A DNA stretch of 64,000 nucleotides from Acidithiobacillus_B sp049965315 (lineage in GTDB: Bacteria > Pseudomonadota > Gammaproteobacteria > Acidithiobacillales > Acidithiobacillaceae): positions 23,204 to 87,203 of the forward strand of contig NZ_JBMFWL010000003.1 in assembly GCF_049965315.1 (NCBI RefSeq). The letters are read 5' to 3'. The first letter of the stretch is position 1; every line of letters starts with the position of its first letter. A program made the position numbers and the translations under genes. Positions 1-8,442 of the stretch are shown here, one piece after another. The notes beneath the pieces were generated by a model. The model was not told the DNA's origin, made no database searches, and worked only from the letters and a program-made list of their open reading frames with translations.

Positions 1-818
1 GACGCCTCACCCCGGGCGCGGGGGACGATATTATTGGCATAGGCCTGCGCCTCGTTGCGCGCCCGCTCCAGGTCCTCCCGCGCGGCCGTCACATCCAGGA
101 AGGCCGGCTGCACCGCCTTGGGGGGGCCCACCTCCAGCAACTGCACGGCATCCACCGTGATGCCCGCATGGTAACGGTTGAGCAGGTCCTGCATGATGGT
201 CATGGCCTGCTGCTCCACAGGCCCGCGCCCGGCGGTGAGGAGGCCGTCGATCTTGCTCCGCCCCACCACTTCGCGCATGGCCGATTCGGCCACGTAACGC
301 ACCAGTTGTTCCGGACTGGTGGTGGCGAAGAGATACTGGCTCGGGTTGCTGATCCGGTATTGCACGGCAAAACGGACATCGACCACATTTTCGTCCGCCG
401 TCAGCATCATGCCCGGGTTGAGGGCGTCACCACTGCCCGTATAGCCCAGGACCAGGCGCAGGCTCTGGGTGACCTTGGGCGTGTAGACCTCCTCGATGGG
501 ATAGGGAAGATGATAATGCAGCCCCGGTTCGACAATGTTGACTTCCTTGCCGAAGCGCAGCACCACGCCCTGCTCGTCGGGCCCTACGACGTAGATGCCC
601 GAGGCAAGCCACGTCAGCGCCACGACCCCGGCCACGATCATCGGCAATTTGTTCATCCATTCCCGCGACGCCCCGGGACCGCCCTTCCCCCCCAGAGCGC
701 CGCCGAGACGGCGCAGTTCCGCGGTGATTTTTTTGATGTCGAAGGGTGGCTTTTGTTGATTGGGGCGCCGTCCCCAGGGATTATCATTCTTGTTCCCGCC
801 CGGATCACTCCACGGCAT
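1..818 (-). CDS. hflK: HflK, membrane protease-modulator subunit (C-terminus cut off by window edge)
   Basis: HflK forms with HflC an inner-membrane SPFH/band-7 complex that holds and modulates the FtsH protease. The visible 272 residues begin MPWSDPGGNKNDNPWGRR, the usual Pro/Gly/Asn-rich cytoplasmic leader. One membrane segment follows near residues 58-78, then the start of the band-7 domain (VGPDEQGVVLRFGK, then LHYHLPYPIE). The ATG at 818 has a good ribosome site (GGAAGGAG) and lies 14 bases after the hflX stop, so it belongs to the hfq-hflX-hflK(-hflC) operon. The rest of the gene and hflC lie beyond base 1. Confidence 0.95.
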   Translation of the reverse strand, partial: MPWSDPGGNKNDNPWGRRPNQQKPPFDIKKITAELRRLGGALGGKGGPGASREWMNKLPMIVAGVVALTWLASGIYVVGPDEQGVVLRFGKEVNIVEPGLHYHLPYPIEEVYTPKVTQSLRLVLGYTGSGDALNPGMMLTADENVVDVRFAVQYRISNPSQYLFATTSPEQLVRYVAESAMREVVGRSKIDGLLTAGRGPVEQQAMTIMQDLLNRYHAGITVDAVQLLEVGPPKAVQPAFLDVTAAREDLERARNEAQAYANNIVPRARGEA

Positions 819-832
819 GCCGCTCTCCTTCC

Positions 833-2161
833 TCAGTCCTGAACACGCATTGTAGGGGGCGTCTCTATGGCATGACAACCACTCAGGCGCCCGGCATGGC
901 GGGCGCACAGCCGATGCCACGCCAGTTCATCCATATCCACCAAAAGATGGGAAGCACCCGCATCCGTGAAGGTTTCCTCCAGGACGGTCCCGAGCCGTTG
1001 CAAGCGCGCCCGCAGGGCACCCTCTTCGGGACCCAGGATAACTTCGGCGCGAACGCGCTTGCCCGCCAGTTGCTGGGCGATGACCGCCAGCAAAGCCGGC
1101 AAGCCCTCTCCCGTTAGCGCGCTGACACGAACCGCCGCCACTTCTCCCGAGGCCTGATATTCGATACCCGCCGCAGCGCCGGCGATATCCATCTTGTTGC
1201 GGACCAAAAGCCGCGGAATGGCCGCCGCCCCGATCTCTTCCAGCACCCCTTCCACTGCCGCAGCCTGTTGCTCCCAGCACGGATCGCTGGCATCCACGAC
1301 ATGGAGCAGCAATTGCGCCTGGTTGACCTCTTCCAAAGTGGCCCGGAAGGCGGCAATGAGCTCATGGGGGAGTTCGCGCAGGAAACCGACGGTATCCGCC
1401 AGGAGCACGGTGCCACGGCCAGGCAGGGCCAAGCGGCGAATGGCCGGATCCAGGGTGGCGAAAAGCTGATCGGCCGTATAGCTTGAGCCATGGCTGAGGG
1501 CATTGAACAAGGAGGACTTGCCGGCATTGGTGTAACCCACCAGGGCCACGGTGGGCAGCGGCGCGCGCAGGCGGGCGCGCCGCTGGGTATCGCGGTTGCC
1601 CGCCACCTTGAGCAGTCGGGAACGCAACATGCGAATCCGATCGCCGATGAGTCTTCGGTCGGTTTCCAATTGGGTTTCGCCGGGTCCGCGCAGGCCGATA
1701 CCACCCCGTTGGCGTTCCAGATGGGTCCACCCCCGCACCAGCCGGGTACGCAGATGGGAGAGCTGTGCCAGCTCAACCTGCAGTTTGCCTTCGTGGGTGC
1801 GTGCCCGGCGGGCGAAGATATCCAGGATCAAACCCACCCGATCGACTACCCGGCATCCCAGAGCCCGTTCCAGGTTGCGCTCCTGAACGGGACTCAGGAT
1901 CCGATCGAAAAGCACCAGTTCCGCCCCCGAACCGGCCACGGCGGCCGCAAGCTCCGCCACCTTCCCGCTACCGATGAAGGTGGCGGGGTCGCGCCGATCG
2001 CGGCGCACCGTAAACATGGCCTCCACGATGGCGCCACTGCCTTCCGCCAGATGACGGAATTCCTCGCCTTCATCCCCATCCGCCTCCCCACGCAGGAGTA
2101 TGTGGACCAGAATGACCTTCTCCCGTCCCCGCTGCTCCGGGACGGCCGGTTCGGTAATCAG
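833..2161 (-). CDS. hflX: HflX, ribosome-associated GTPase; probable non-AUG start
   Basis: HflX is an Obg-like GTPase that splits stalled or heat-damaged 70S ribosomes. Visible: the N-terminal HflX domain (LFDRILSPVQERNLERALG), the GLRGPGETQLETDRR linker, and a G domain with Walker A GYTNAGKSS, DTVGF and NKMD. The first ATG/GTG in frame is the GTG at 2026, but family-like sequence continues upstream of it (REKVILVHILL, then EEFRHLAEGSGAIVEAMF). There is no AUG, GUG or UUG before the hfq stop. A CTG at 2161 (or ATT at 2158) follows GGTGGAGG by 7 (or 10) bases and overlaps the hfq stop. A CTG start gives 442 residues, close to E. coli HflX (426). The function is firm; the start is inferred. 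Confidence 0.88.
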   Translation of the reverse strand: MITEPAVPEQRGREKVILVHILLRGEADGDEGEEFRHLAEGSGAIVEAMFTVRRDRRDPATFIGSGKVAELAAAVAGSGAELVLFDRILSPVQERNLERALGCRVVDRVGLILDIFARRARTHEGKLQVELAQLSHLRTRLVRGWTHLERQRGGIGLRGPGETQLETDRRLIGDRIRMLRSRLLKVAGNRDTQRRARLRAPLPTVALVGYTNAGKSSLFNALSHGSSYTADQLFATLDPAIRRLALPGRGTVLLADTVGFLRELPHELIAAFRATLEEVNQAQLLLHVVDASDPCWEQQAAAVEGVLEEIGAAAIPRLLVRNKMDIAGAAAGIEYQASGEVAAVRVSALTGEGLPALLAVIAQQLAGKRVRAEVILGPEEGALRARLQRLGTVLEETFTDAGASHLLVDMDELAWHRLCARHAGRLSGCHAIETPPTMRVQD

Positions 2162-2430
2162 GATTCCGCCTCCACCTCGGTGCTTTCTTCGGGGCCGCGA
2201 TCCGGCAGGGGCAGGCGTACATCCTTGCCCGGTACCACCGTGGAGATCGCATGCTTGTAGATCATCTGGCTGACATTGTTGCGCAGCAACACGACGAACT
2301 GATCGAAAGATTCAATGAACCCCTGCAGCTTGATGCCATTCACCAAATAAATGGCGACAGGGACATGCTCCTTGCGGAGAAGGTTGAGAAATGGATCCTG
2401 AAGGATCTGTCCCTTTTGTTGTCCGGCCAT
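2158..2430 (-). CDS. hfq: Hfq RNA chaperone
   Basis: Hfq is the hexameric Sm-like protein that pairs small RNAs with mRNAs. At 90 residues it is near normal length. The Sm core is complete: GQILQDPFLNLLRKEHVPVA, then IKLQGFIESFDQFVVLLRN (Sm1), then the Sm2 YKHAIST motif, followed by a short acidic tail. The start has an almost ideal ribosome site (TAAGGAGAT). A 182-base gap separates it from miaA, so it may have its own promoter as in E. coli; I see no convincing hexamers. Its last codons overlap the probable start of hflX. Confidence 0.97.
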   Translation of the reverse strand: MAGQQKGQILQDPFLNLLRKEHVPVAIYLVNGIKLQGFIESFDQFVVLLRNNVSQMIYKHAISTVVPGKDVRLPLPDRGPEESTEVEAES

Positions 2431-2612
2431 TTTTATCTCCTTAGCTCAATTTATGGCGCTTCTTGGCGTAGCACTTCCGGACTTAGACTAGCTCAACGGG
2501 AGGGAAAACACCATGACCCGTCAAAGCTGTCCGCCGAGCCCCGCGAGACTTGGGCGCCAGGATCTCCCGCGCCTTCCACCAGACCCTCTCCGCGGCTGCC
2601 GCACCGCCTTTC

Positions 2613-3563
2613 TCAATGGCCCCATGGCCGGAAATGCGGGTATCCGGCCATCGCCAGCCAGTCGCCCACGGCAACGCAGAGACTGTTTGCCGCCGTTTCC
2701 TCGCTGGGGTCGAGGGTGAGATCGCGGCTTTCCTGACGCAACCAGGTTTCCTGGCGCTTGGCCAATTGCCTGGTGGCCGCCGCCGCTGCGGCGAGGGCCT
2801 CGGGTAAGGGGCACAGCCCTTCCAGATAGGGCATTAGCTGGCGATAACCCACGGCCCGCATGGCGGGGAGTTCTGGCGCATAGCGTTGCGCCTGCAAATG
2901 GCGCAGCTCGTCCAGCAAGCCCGCTGCGAGCATGGCCTCTAAGCGTTGCTCGATGCGCCGGTGCAGCCACCCGCGCGGTCCTTGCAGAATGATCTTGCGC
3001 AGGGCTCCGGGAAACTCTCCTTGCCACTGGCGTTGACCGGCCAGGGGCTTGCCGGTGAGGTGGATCAGCTCAAGAGCCCGCTGGATCCGTTGGCGGTCGT
3101 GGCTGGCTATCTGCGCGGCGGTAACCGGATCCAGGACCGCCAGGCGTTGATGCAAGGCTGGCCAGCCGAGGGCGGCACCCTCCTCGCTCAGACATTGGCG
3201 GAGCCGGTGGTCCGCCGCCGGCAGCGCCCCGATCCCCCGCTCCAGGGCGCGAAAATAGAGGCCACTCCCCCCTACCAGCAGGGGGATCCGGCCGCGCTGC
3301 CGCGCCGCGGCGATCTCGGCCAGGGCATCCTGCCGAAAGCTGCCCGCCGAATACGGCTGATCGGGCTCCCGAATATCCACCAGGGCATGGGGATAGCGGG
3401 CGCGCAGCGCCGGATCCGGTTTGGCCGTGCCAATGTCGAAATGGCGGTACACCAGCACCGAGTCGACGCTGATGATGTCCACCGGAAAGGCATCGGCAAG
3501 GAGCAGGGCCAGGGCGGTCTTGCCACTGGCGGTAGGACCCATGAGGGCGATGGCGGGGATCAT
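2613..3563 (-). CDS. miaA: MiaA, tRNA dimethylallyltransferase
   Basis: MiaA transfers a dimethylallyl group to N6 of A37 in tRNAs that read codons starting with U. The protein has 316 residues. The P-loop GPTASGKTALAL lies near residue 8, followed by DIISVDSVLVYRHFDIGTAK, a family signature, and further on GGSGLYFRAL. The ATG at 3563 overlaps the mutL stop as ATGA; longer in-frame starts would lie inside mutL without homology. It may modify A37 of the tRNA-Ser species coded in this window (CGA and UGA anticodons, A37 present in both). Confidence 0.96.
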   Translation of the reverse strand: MIPAIALMGPTASGKTALALLLADAFPVDIISVDSVLVYRHFDIGTAKPDPALRARYPHALVDIREPDQPYSAGSFRQDALAEIAAARQRGRIPLLVGGSGLYFRALERGIGALPAADHRLRQCLSEEGAALGWPALHQRLAVLDPVTAAQIASHDRQRIQRALELIHLTGKPLAGQRQWQGEFPGALRKIILQGPRGWLHRRIEQRLEAMLAAGLLDELRHLQAQRYAPELPAMRAVGYRQLMPYLEGLCPLPEALAAAAAATRQLAKRQETWLRQESRDLTLDPSEETAANSLCVAVGDWLAMAGYPHFRPWGH

Positions 3564-5329
3564 CGGCCGCGCAAAAAGAGCCGATCCAGCTCGCCAAGGC
3601 TCAGCTCGATGACCGTCGGCCGGCCGTGGTTGCACTGGCCGGCACGGGGTGTTGCTTCCAGTTGGCGCAGCAACGCATTCATCTCACCCAAGGAAAGCTT
3701 GCGGTTCACCTTGATGGCCGCACGACAGGCGAGACTGGCCAGCACTTCGTCCTCATCCCCCCTTGCCCATGCCCCCTCTTCCGTCAACAGCCGGGCAATG
3801 GTCTGCCCATAAGACTCGGCATTCATCCCCACGGGGGCGGCGTGAACCGCAAGGGTACCCGGGCCGGCCACGGAGATCTCCAGCCCAGCCTTGCGCAGCA
3901 TCATTTCGGCATGCTCGAAGTGGGCCATCTGCGCAGGGCTCACATGCACATATTCAGGAATGATGAATTCTTGTATATCATTCTGTTGTCTTGATTTCTT
4001 CATCTTCTCGTAGAGGATGCGCTCATGGGCGGCGTGCTGATCGACCAGGACGATGCCCGCTGCATTTTGCGCGAGGATGAAGCGCTCGTGGATCTGCGCA
4101 AGGGCGTAACCCAGGGGCTGGTCGGCCTGCGCATCATCAGGCGGTGAAGGTGCCATTGGGCCCAGCCTTTCGGCCGGTGCCACCAATCGCTCCCAATAAT
4201 CCCCCCGCCCTTCCTCCACCGCCGGCGCCCGCAATGACAGGGGGAGATTGGCGGGGCTTGGTGGTGCCGGCTGGCTGGATGGCGGCGGCGTGGTGGAGAC
4301 GACCGTACCGGGACGCTGTTCGGCGATCACCCGCTGCAGGCTGTGGAACAGGAAGTCGTGGACCAGGCGGGCGTCGCGAAAACGCACTTCGGCCTTGGCC
4401 GGGTGGACATTGACGTCCACCAGTTCCGGGGCCAGATTCAGGTACAGTACAAAGAGCGGATGGCGTTCCTTGTACAGGACATCGGCATAGGCGGCCCGTA
4501 CCGCGTGGGTGATGACCGGGTCCCGCACCGGCCTTTGATTGACAAAGAAATACTGCTCATCGCCGCGGGCCCGGTTATGGGTGGGCAGGCCCAGCCAGCC
4601 GCTCAGGCGCAAGCCCTGATCTTCCAGCTCGAAATAGACCGCATGGCGCAAGAATTCCTCCCCCAGCACACCGCCCACGCGCTCCGCACGCCCTTGGGCA
4701 TCCGTTGCGGCCGGGAACTGCAGCAGCGCCCGCGGGCCCTGGTACAGTTGGAAGGCGACGGGGAAATGGGCCAGGGCCGCCTGCCGCAGGACCTTTTGAT
4801 TGCGGGCCAGTTCTGCCGGCGCGGCACGGAGGAATTTGCGCCGTGCCGGGACATTGAAAAAGAGCTCCGTGATCCGCACCGTGGTACCCGGGGCCCGGGC
4901 CGCCGCTTCGTGGATGATGGCTGTACCGCCGGCCACTTGTAGGCGGGCGGCCTGATTGCAGCCCGTGGCCCGGGACAGGATGTCCAGGCGCGCCACCGAG
5001 GCGATGGCGGGCAGGGCCTCGCCGCGGAAGCCCAGGGTGGCGATGGCATGGAGGTCCTGGACGCTGTGCAGTTTGCTGGTGGCGTGGCGCTCCAGGGCCA
5101 GGGGCAGGTCATCGGGAAGGATGCCTATCCCGTCATCCTCCACCTGCAGCAGATCCAGGCCGCCTCCCTCCAGACGCACGGTAATCCGCCGCGCACCCGC
5201 GTCCAGGCTGTTCTCCAGGAGCTCCTTGAGAATGGACGCAGGCCTTTCCACCACCTCGCCGGCGGCGATCTGATTGGCCAGGGTGGCCGCCAGGCGGTGA
5301 ATCCGGGGAGGCGCCTCAGCCGTCGTCAT
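3560..5329 (-). CDS. mutL: MutL mismatch repair protein, endonuclease-type
   Basis: MutL is the ATPase that links MutS mismatch recognition to strand removal. The N-terminal GHKL ATPase has NQIAAGEVVERPASILKELL, ENSLDAGA, DDGIGI and GFRGEAL. The C-terminal dimerisation domain contains DQHAAHERILYE, fitting the DQHA-x2-E-x4-E metal site of nicking MutL proteins, which E. coli MutL lacks. It has 589 residues from the ATG at 5329, chosen because it opens directly into the family sequence (IHRLAATLANQ) and overlaps tsaE by 14 bases. The metal motif implies methyl-independent mismatch repair (inference). Confidence 0.95.
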   Translation of the reverse strand: MTTAEAPPRIHRLAATLANQIAAGEVVERPASILKELLENSLDAGARRITVRLEGGGLDLLQVEDDGIGILPDDLPLALERHATSKLHSVQDLHAIATLGFRGEALPAIASVARLDILSRATGCNQAARLQVAGGTAIIHEAAARAPGTTVRITELFFNVPARRKFLRAAPAELARNQKVLRQAALAHFPVAFQLYQGPRALLQFPAATDAQGRAERVGGVLGEEFLRHAVYFELEDQGLRLSGWLGLPTHNRARGDEQYFFVNQRPVRDPVITHAVRAAYADVLYKERHPLFVLYLNLAPELVDVNVHPAKAEVRFRDARLVHDFLFHSLQRVIAEQRPGTVVSTTPPPSSQPAPPSPANLPLSLRAPAVEEGRGDYWERLVAPAERLGPMAPSPPDDAQADQPLGYALAQIHERFILAQNAAGIVLVDQHAAHERILYEKMKKSRQQNDIQEFIIPEYVHVSPAQMAHFEHAEMMLRKAGLEISVAGPGTLAVHAAPVGMNAESYGQTIARLLTEEGAWARGDEDEVLASLACRAAIKVNRKLSLGEMNALLRQLEATPRAGQCNHGRPTVIELSLGELDRLFLRGR

Positions 5330-5786
5330 GATTTTCTCCTGCGGGCGGAAGCCAGCTCGCCCCCCTGGCGGTGGCCAGGAGCACCTCCAGGCGATGCTGC
5401 CCGGGGCTGGCGATGGAGAGGCGCAAACGCAGGTCGGGCTCCGGCAGGAAGCCGCTGCCGCGCTCCGGCCACTCGATGAGCCAGAGGGCCGCTTCATCCA
5501 AATAATCGCGGATACCGAGAAACTCCAACTCCTCCCCATCACGCAAGCGATACAGATCCAGATGCAATGCTGGGCCGCGGGCGGTGGCATAGCTTTCGAT
5601 CAGGGTATAGCTGGGGCTCTTGACCCGACCGGGAACGCCAAAACCCTGGAGCACCCCTTGCGCCAGAGTCGTTTTCCCCACCCCCAGATCGCCTTCCAGA
5701 TAAATCACGGCGGGGATCGCGAGGGTCTCTCCCAAGCCCTTGCCCCAGGCATGGCAGGCTTCGGGATTCGGGAAGGACCAGCCCAT
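5316..5786 (-). CDS. tsaE: TsaE, tRNA threonylcarbamoyladenosine ATPase
   Basis: TsaE is the small ATPase that works with TsaB and TsaD in making t6A37 of ANN-decoding tRNAs. It has 156 residues with P-loop GDLGVGKTTLAQGVL and the family motifs SPSYTLIESY, HLDLYRL and WPERG. The ATG at 5786 sits 4 bases after the stop of the CBS gene. In E. coli amiB lies between tsaE and mutL; here it is absent and tsaE runs straight into mutL with a 14-base overlap. Confidence 0.94.
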   Translation of the reverse strand: MGWSFPNPEACHAWGKGLGETLAIPAVIYLEGDLGVGKTTLAQGVLQGFGVPGRVKSPSYTLIESYATARGPALHLDLYRLRDGEELEFLGIRDYLDEAALWLIEWPERGSGFLPEPDLRLRLSIASPGQHRLEVLLATARGASWLPPAGENHDDG

Positions 5787-5790
5787 GGCC

Positions 5791-6246
5791 TCAGGGATTG
5801 AGGAGATTGCGCAGGACATCCGAGCGGGTGATGATGCCGACCACGCGCTTTTCGCCGTCCACCACCGGCACTGCATGGATATCCTTGCGCAGGAGCTTTT
5901 CGGCCACGGCATCCGCATCTTCATCGGGCGCCGCCGTAACGACCTGGGTGCTGGCCAGTTGCGCGGCAGTGACCGCCGTCACCTTGCGCAATTCCTCCTT
6001 GTATTCATGCATTCCGCCAAGGGGAATAAGGGCATCCAGGATGGTGACGAGGGTGGGCAGGTGCACGCGGCGATGGGCGTCGATGAGGTCGCGTTCGCCG
6101 ATCATGCCCACCAGGCGGCCGTCCTTGTCCAGCACGGGCAGACTATGATGGCCCGACTCCAGCAGGACGCTGCCCACCTTCTCGACGGGGTCATCGGCCT
6201 GAACGGCCACGAATGCAGTGGTCATCAACTCTCTGGCGCTTTTCAT
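5791..6246 (-). CDS. Stand-alone CBS-domain pair protein
   Basis: A 151-residue soluble protein made of two CBS motifs and nothing else. The first covers about residues 5-60 (LMTTAFVAVQADDPVEKVGS, then LPVLDKDGRLVGMIGERDLI). The second covers about 95-150 (DIHAVPVVDGEKRVVGIITR). CBS pairs bind adenosyl nucleotides such as AMP, ATP or SAM and act as energy sensors. With no catalytic domain, its partner is unknown. ATG at 6246 with AAGGGAGCC upstream, overlapping the bioA stop by 4 bases. It is the first of three CBS proteins in the window. Confidence 0.85.
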   Translation of the reverse strand: MKSARELMTTAFVAVQADDPVEKVGSVLLESGHHSLPVLDKDGRLVGMIGERDLIDAHRRVHLPTLVTILDALIPLGGMHEYKEELRKVTAVTAAQLASTQVVTAAPDEDADAVAEKLLRKDIHAVPVVDGEKRVVGIITRSDVLRNLLNP

Positions 6247-7604
6247 GGATGGCTCCCTTGGGACATGGCGGTATGAAGGACCGTCAGAATAGTGTCTATT
6301 TCCTCCTCTGTCACCGACAGAGGCGGGACGATGATGATGGCGTCGCCCAGAGGGCGCGTATAGACTCCCATTTCCCGGGCCCGCCGGCATACCTGGTATT
6401 CCACCCGCTCGCCATAGGAATAAGGCTGAGCGGTAACGGGATTCCGCAGTTCGATGGCGGCCATCAGGCCGAACTGCCGCACCGCCCCCGCCCAGGGCCG
6501 ATCCCGGAAGGCGGTCAGGCCGTCCCGCAGCCGTGCAACCTTGGCGGCGAGCCGGGCCAGCACCTCCCCCTCACGGAAAATGGCCAGATTTTCCAGGGCG
6601 ACGGCGCAGGCCAAGGGATTACCCGTGTAGGTATGGCCATGATAAAATTGCCGCGCTTCCCCAAAGGGGGCGAGGAAGGACCGGTAGACCGCCGCGGTCG
6701 CCAGGGTGGCGGCCAAGGGCAGGTAGCCGCCGGACAAGCCCTTGCCCAAGGCCATGAGGTCCGGCTCCACGTCTTCCCACTCGCAGGCAAAGAGTTTGCC
6801 GCTACGCCCAAAGCCGGTGGCCACCTCGTCGACGATGAGCAGGCAGTCGAAGCGCCGGCAGAGGGCCTGGGCACCCGCCAGGACACCGCGGGGGAAGGGC
6901 AGCAGGCCCGCCGCGCCCTGTATGCCGGCCTCCAGGATCAAGGCCGCGATTTCATGGCCACGCGCGGCCAGCAGGGCCTCCAGCTCCGCCAGCCAGGCGG
7001 CCGCCGCAGCGCTGCTGTCGCCGCTGGGGGCGGCAAAGCGTTCCCGCGCCAGGCCGTAGGGGCTGGGCAGGCGCAGGGTGGGAAAGAGCAGATGGCCGTA
7101 GACCTCGTGAAAGAGGGGAATTCCCCCCACGGAAACGGCCCCCACCGTATCGCCATGATAGGCATTTTCCAGGGTGACGAAGGTCCGCTTTTCGGGCCGG
7201 CCCACATTGCGCCAATAATGGACCGCCATCTTGACCGCGATTTCCACGGCCTCGGCGCCATCCTCGGAGAAAAAACAGTGTTCCAGACCGCTAGGAGTGA
7301 TCTCCACCAGGGCTTTGGCCAGGAGGATGGCAGGCGGATTGGAGGCGCCCAGGGTGGTGCTGTGGGCGACCTTGCCCAGTTGCGCGGCCAGGGCCGCATC
7401 GAGGCGCGGATGACGATGACCGTGGATGTTGCACCACAGGCTGGCGATGGCATCCAGACAGCGGCGGCCATCCAGGTCATAGACATAGTTGCCCTCGGCG
7501 TGGTCGATGATCCAGGGATCATCATCGCCAAAACATTGCATCTGGGTGAAGGGATGCCAGAAGTAGCGGCGATCCCATTCCTGCAACTGCTGCCGTTCAT
7601 CCAT
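6243..7604 (-). CDS. bioA: BioA, adenosylmethionine-8-amino-7-oxononanoate aminotransferase
   Basis: BioA makes 7,8-diaminononanoate in biotin synthesis, with SAM as amino donor and PLP as cofactor. It has 453 residues. The N-terminal RRYFWHPFTQMQ is typical of BioA. The PLP site shows DEVATGFGRSGKLFACE followed by LGKGLSGGYLPLAATL with the Schiff-base lysine, and later HGHTYTGNPLACAVAL. The ATG at 7604 overlaps nnrD by 8 bases. No other biotin gene is in the window, so bioA is separated from bioF, bioD, bioC and bioB. Confidence 0.95.
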   Translation of the reverse strand: MDERQQLQEWDRRYFWHPFTQMQCFGDDDPWIIDHAEGNYVYDLDGRRCLDAIASLWCNIHGHRHPRLDAALAAQLGKVAHSTTLGASNPPAILLAKALVEITPSGLEHCFFSEDGAEAVEIAVKMAVHYWRNVGRPEKRTFVTLENAYHGDTVGAVSVGGIPLFHEVYGHLLFPTLRLPSPYGLARERFAAPSGDSSAAAAAWLAELEALLAARGHEIAALILEAGIQGAAGLLPFPRGVLAGAQALCRRFDCLLIVDEVATGFGRSGKLFACEWEDVEPDLMALGKGLSGGYLPLAATLATAAVYRSFLAPFGEARQFYHGHTYTGNPLACAVALENLAIFREGEVLARLAAKVARLRDGLTAFRDRPWAGAVRQFGLMAAIELRNPVTAQPYSYGERVEYQVCRRAREMGVYTRPLGDAIIIVPPLSVTEEEIDTILTVLHTAMSQGSHP

Positions 7605-8442
7605 GGCGGGGCAACTCCTGCAGGACGTCGGGAAGGGCACGCAGGATGTCCCCGGCCAGCATGCTTTCTTCCCCGAGCCGTGCCGCGGCGAGATCCCCGG
7701 CACGGGCATGGAGACAGACCCCGAGTTGGGCCGCTTCCCAGGGCGCCATGCCAATGGCCAGGAGTCCGGCCAGCAGGCCGGTCAGCACATCGCCGCTGCC
7801 CCCCGTGGCCATCCCCGGGTTGCCGAGATCACAACGCCGCCGCCGAGCCGCATCGCCGACCAGGGTTCCCTGCCCCTTGAGCACCCAGATGCCCCCATAG
7901 CGGGCCAGCAATTGCTCCAGGGCACTCTCCCGGTCCGCCTGCACGGCGGCGGCGGAAATGCCCAGCAAACGCCCGGCCTCGCCGGGATGGGGAGTGAAGA
8001 TGCGTGGGGCATCACTGCGCAGCAGCGCCGGGCCCAGGCGGGCGAGGATGTTGAGGGCATCGGCATCCCAGACCTGAGGTTGAGCCATGCTCCCGATCTC
8101 CTGGAGGAGATTGTGGGGCGCCAAGCCCTGGCCCAGACCCGGGCCCACCGCAAGTATCGCCGTCGCGGAGAGACAATCGGCAAAGCTGGCGGGCCAGTCG
8201 CGCCAGGTGGCCTCGGGCAACTGCGTCGCCAAGTAGATGGCGGCGCCGGGATGGCCGATGGCCGTCACCAGCCCGGCACCGGCGCGGTAGGCGGCACTGC
8301 AGGCCAAGGCCAGGGCTCCCCCCATCCCCGGCCCGCCTCCTAGCACGAAGACGTGACCAAAGTCGCCCTTGTGCGCCTCCCGCACCCGGAGGGGCGGGCC
8401 GCGCAGGCTATCCCAGTGGAGGAGCATCGCGGGCATCATCAT
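7597..8442 (-). CDS. nnrD: NnrD, NAD(P)H-hydrate dehydratase (dehydratase domain only)
   Basis: It repairs hydrated NAD(P)H using ADP or ATP. About 281 residues of carbohydrate-kinase-like fold: LGGGPGMGGALALACSAAYR, AVGPGLGQGL, WDADALNIL, TPHPGEAGRL, LKGQGTLVGD and the catalytic NPGMATGGSGDVLTG. In many bacteria it is fused to the epimerase NnrE; here the epimerase half is missing. Three ATGs in a row (8442, 8439, 8436) make the exact start uncertain; the first overlaps the amt stop as ATGA. Confidence 0.92.
   Translation of the reverse strand: MMMPAMLLHWDSLRGPPLRVREAHKGDFGHVFVLGGGPGMGGALALACSAAYRAGAGLVTAIGHPGAAIYLATQLPEATWRDWPASFADCLSATAILAVGPGLGQGLAPHNLLQEIGSMAQPQVWDADALNILARLGPALLRSDAPRIFTPHPGEAGRLLGISAAAVQADRESALEQLLARYGGIWVLKGQGTLVGDAARRRRCDLGNPGMATGGSGDVLTGLLAGLLAIGMAPWEAAQLGVCLHARAGDLAAARLGEESMLAGDILRALPDVLQELPRHG

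Noticed and set aside
2483..2674. A 63-codon minus-strand frame between miaA and hfq
   Set aside because: It overlaps the miaA end in another frame and shows no family features or ribosome site.
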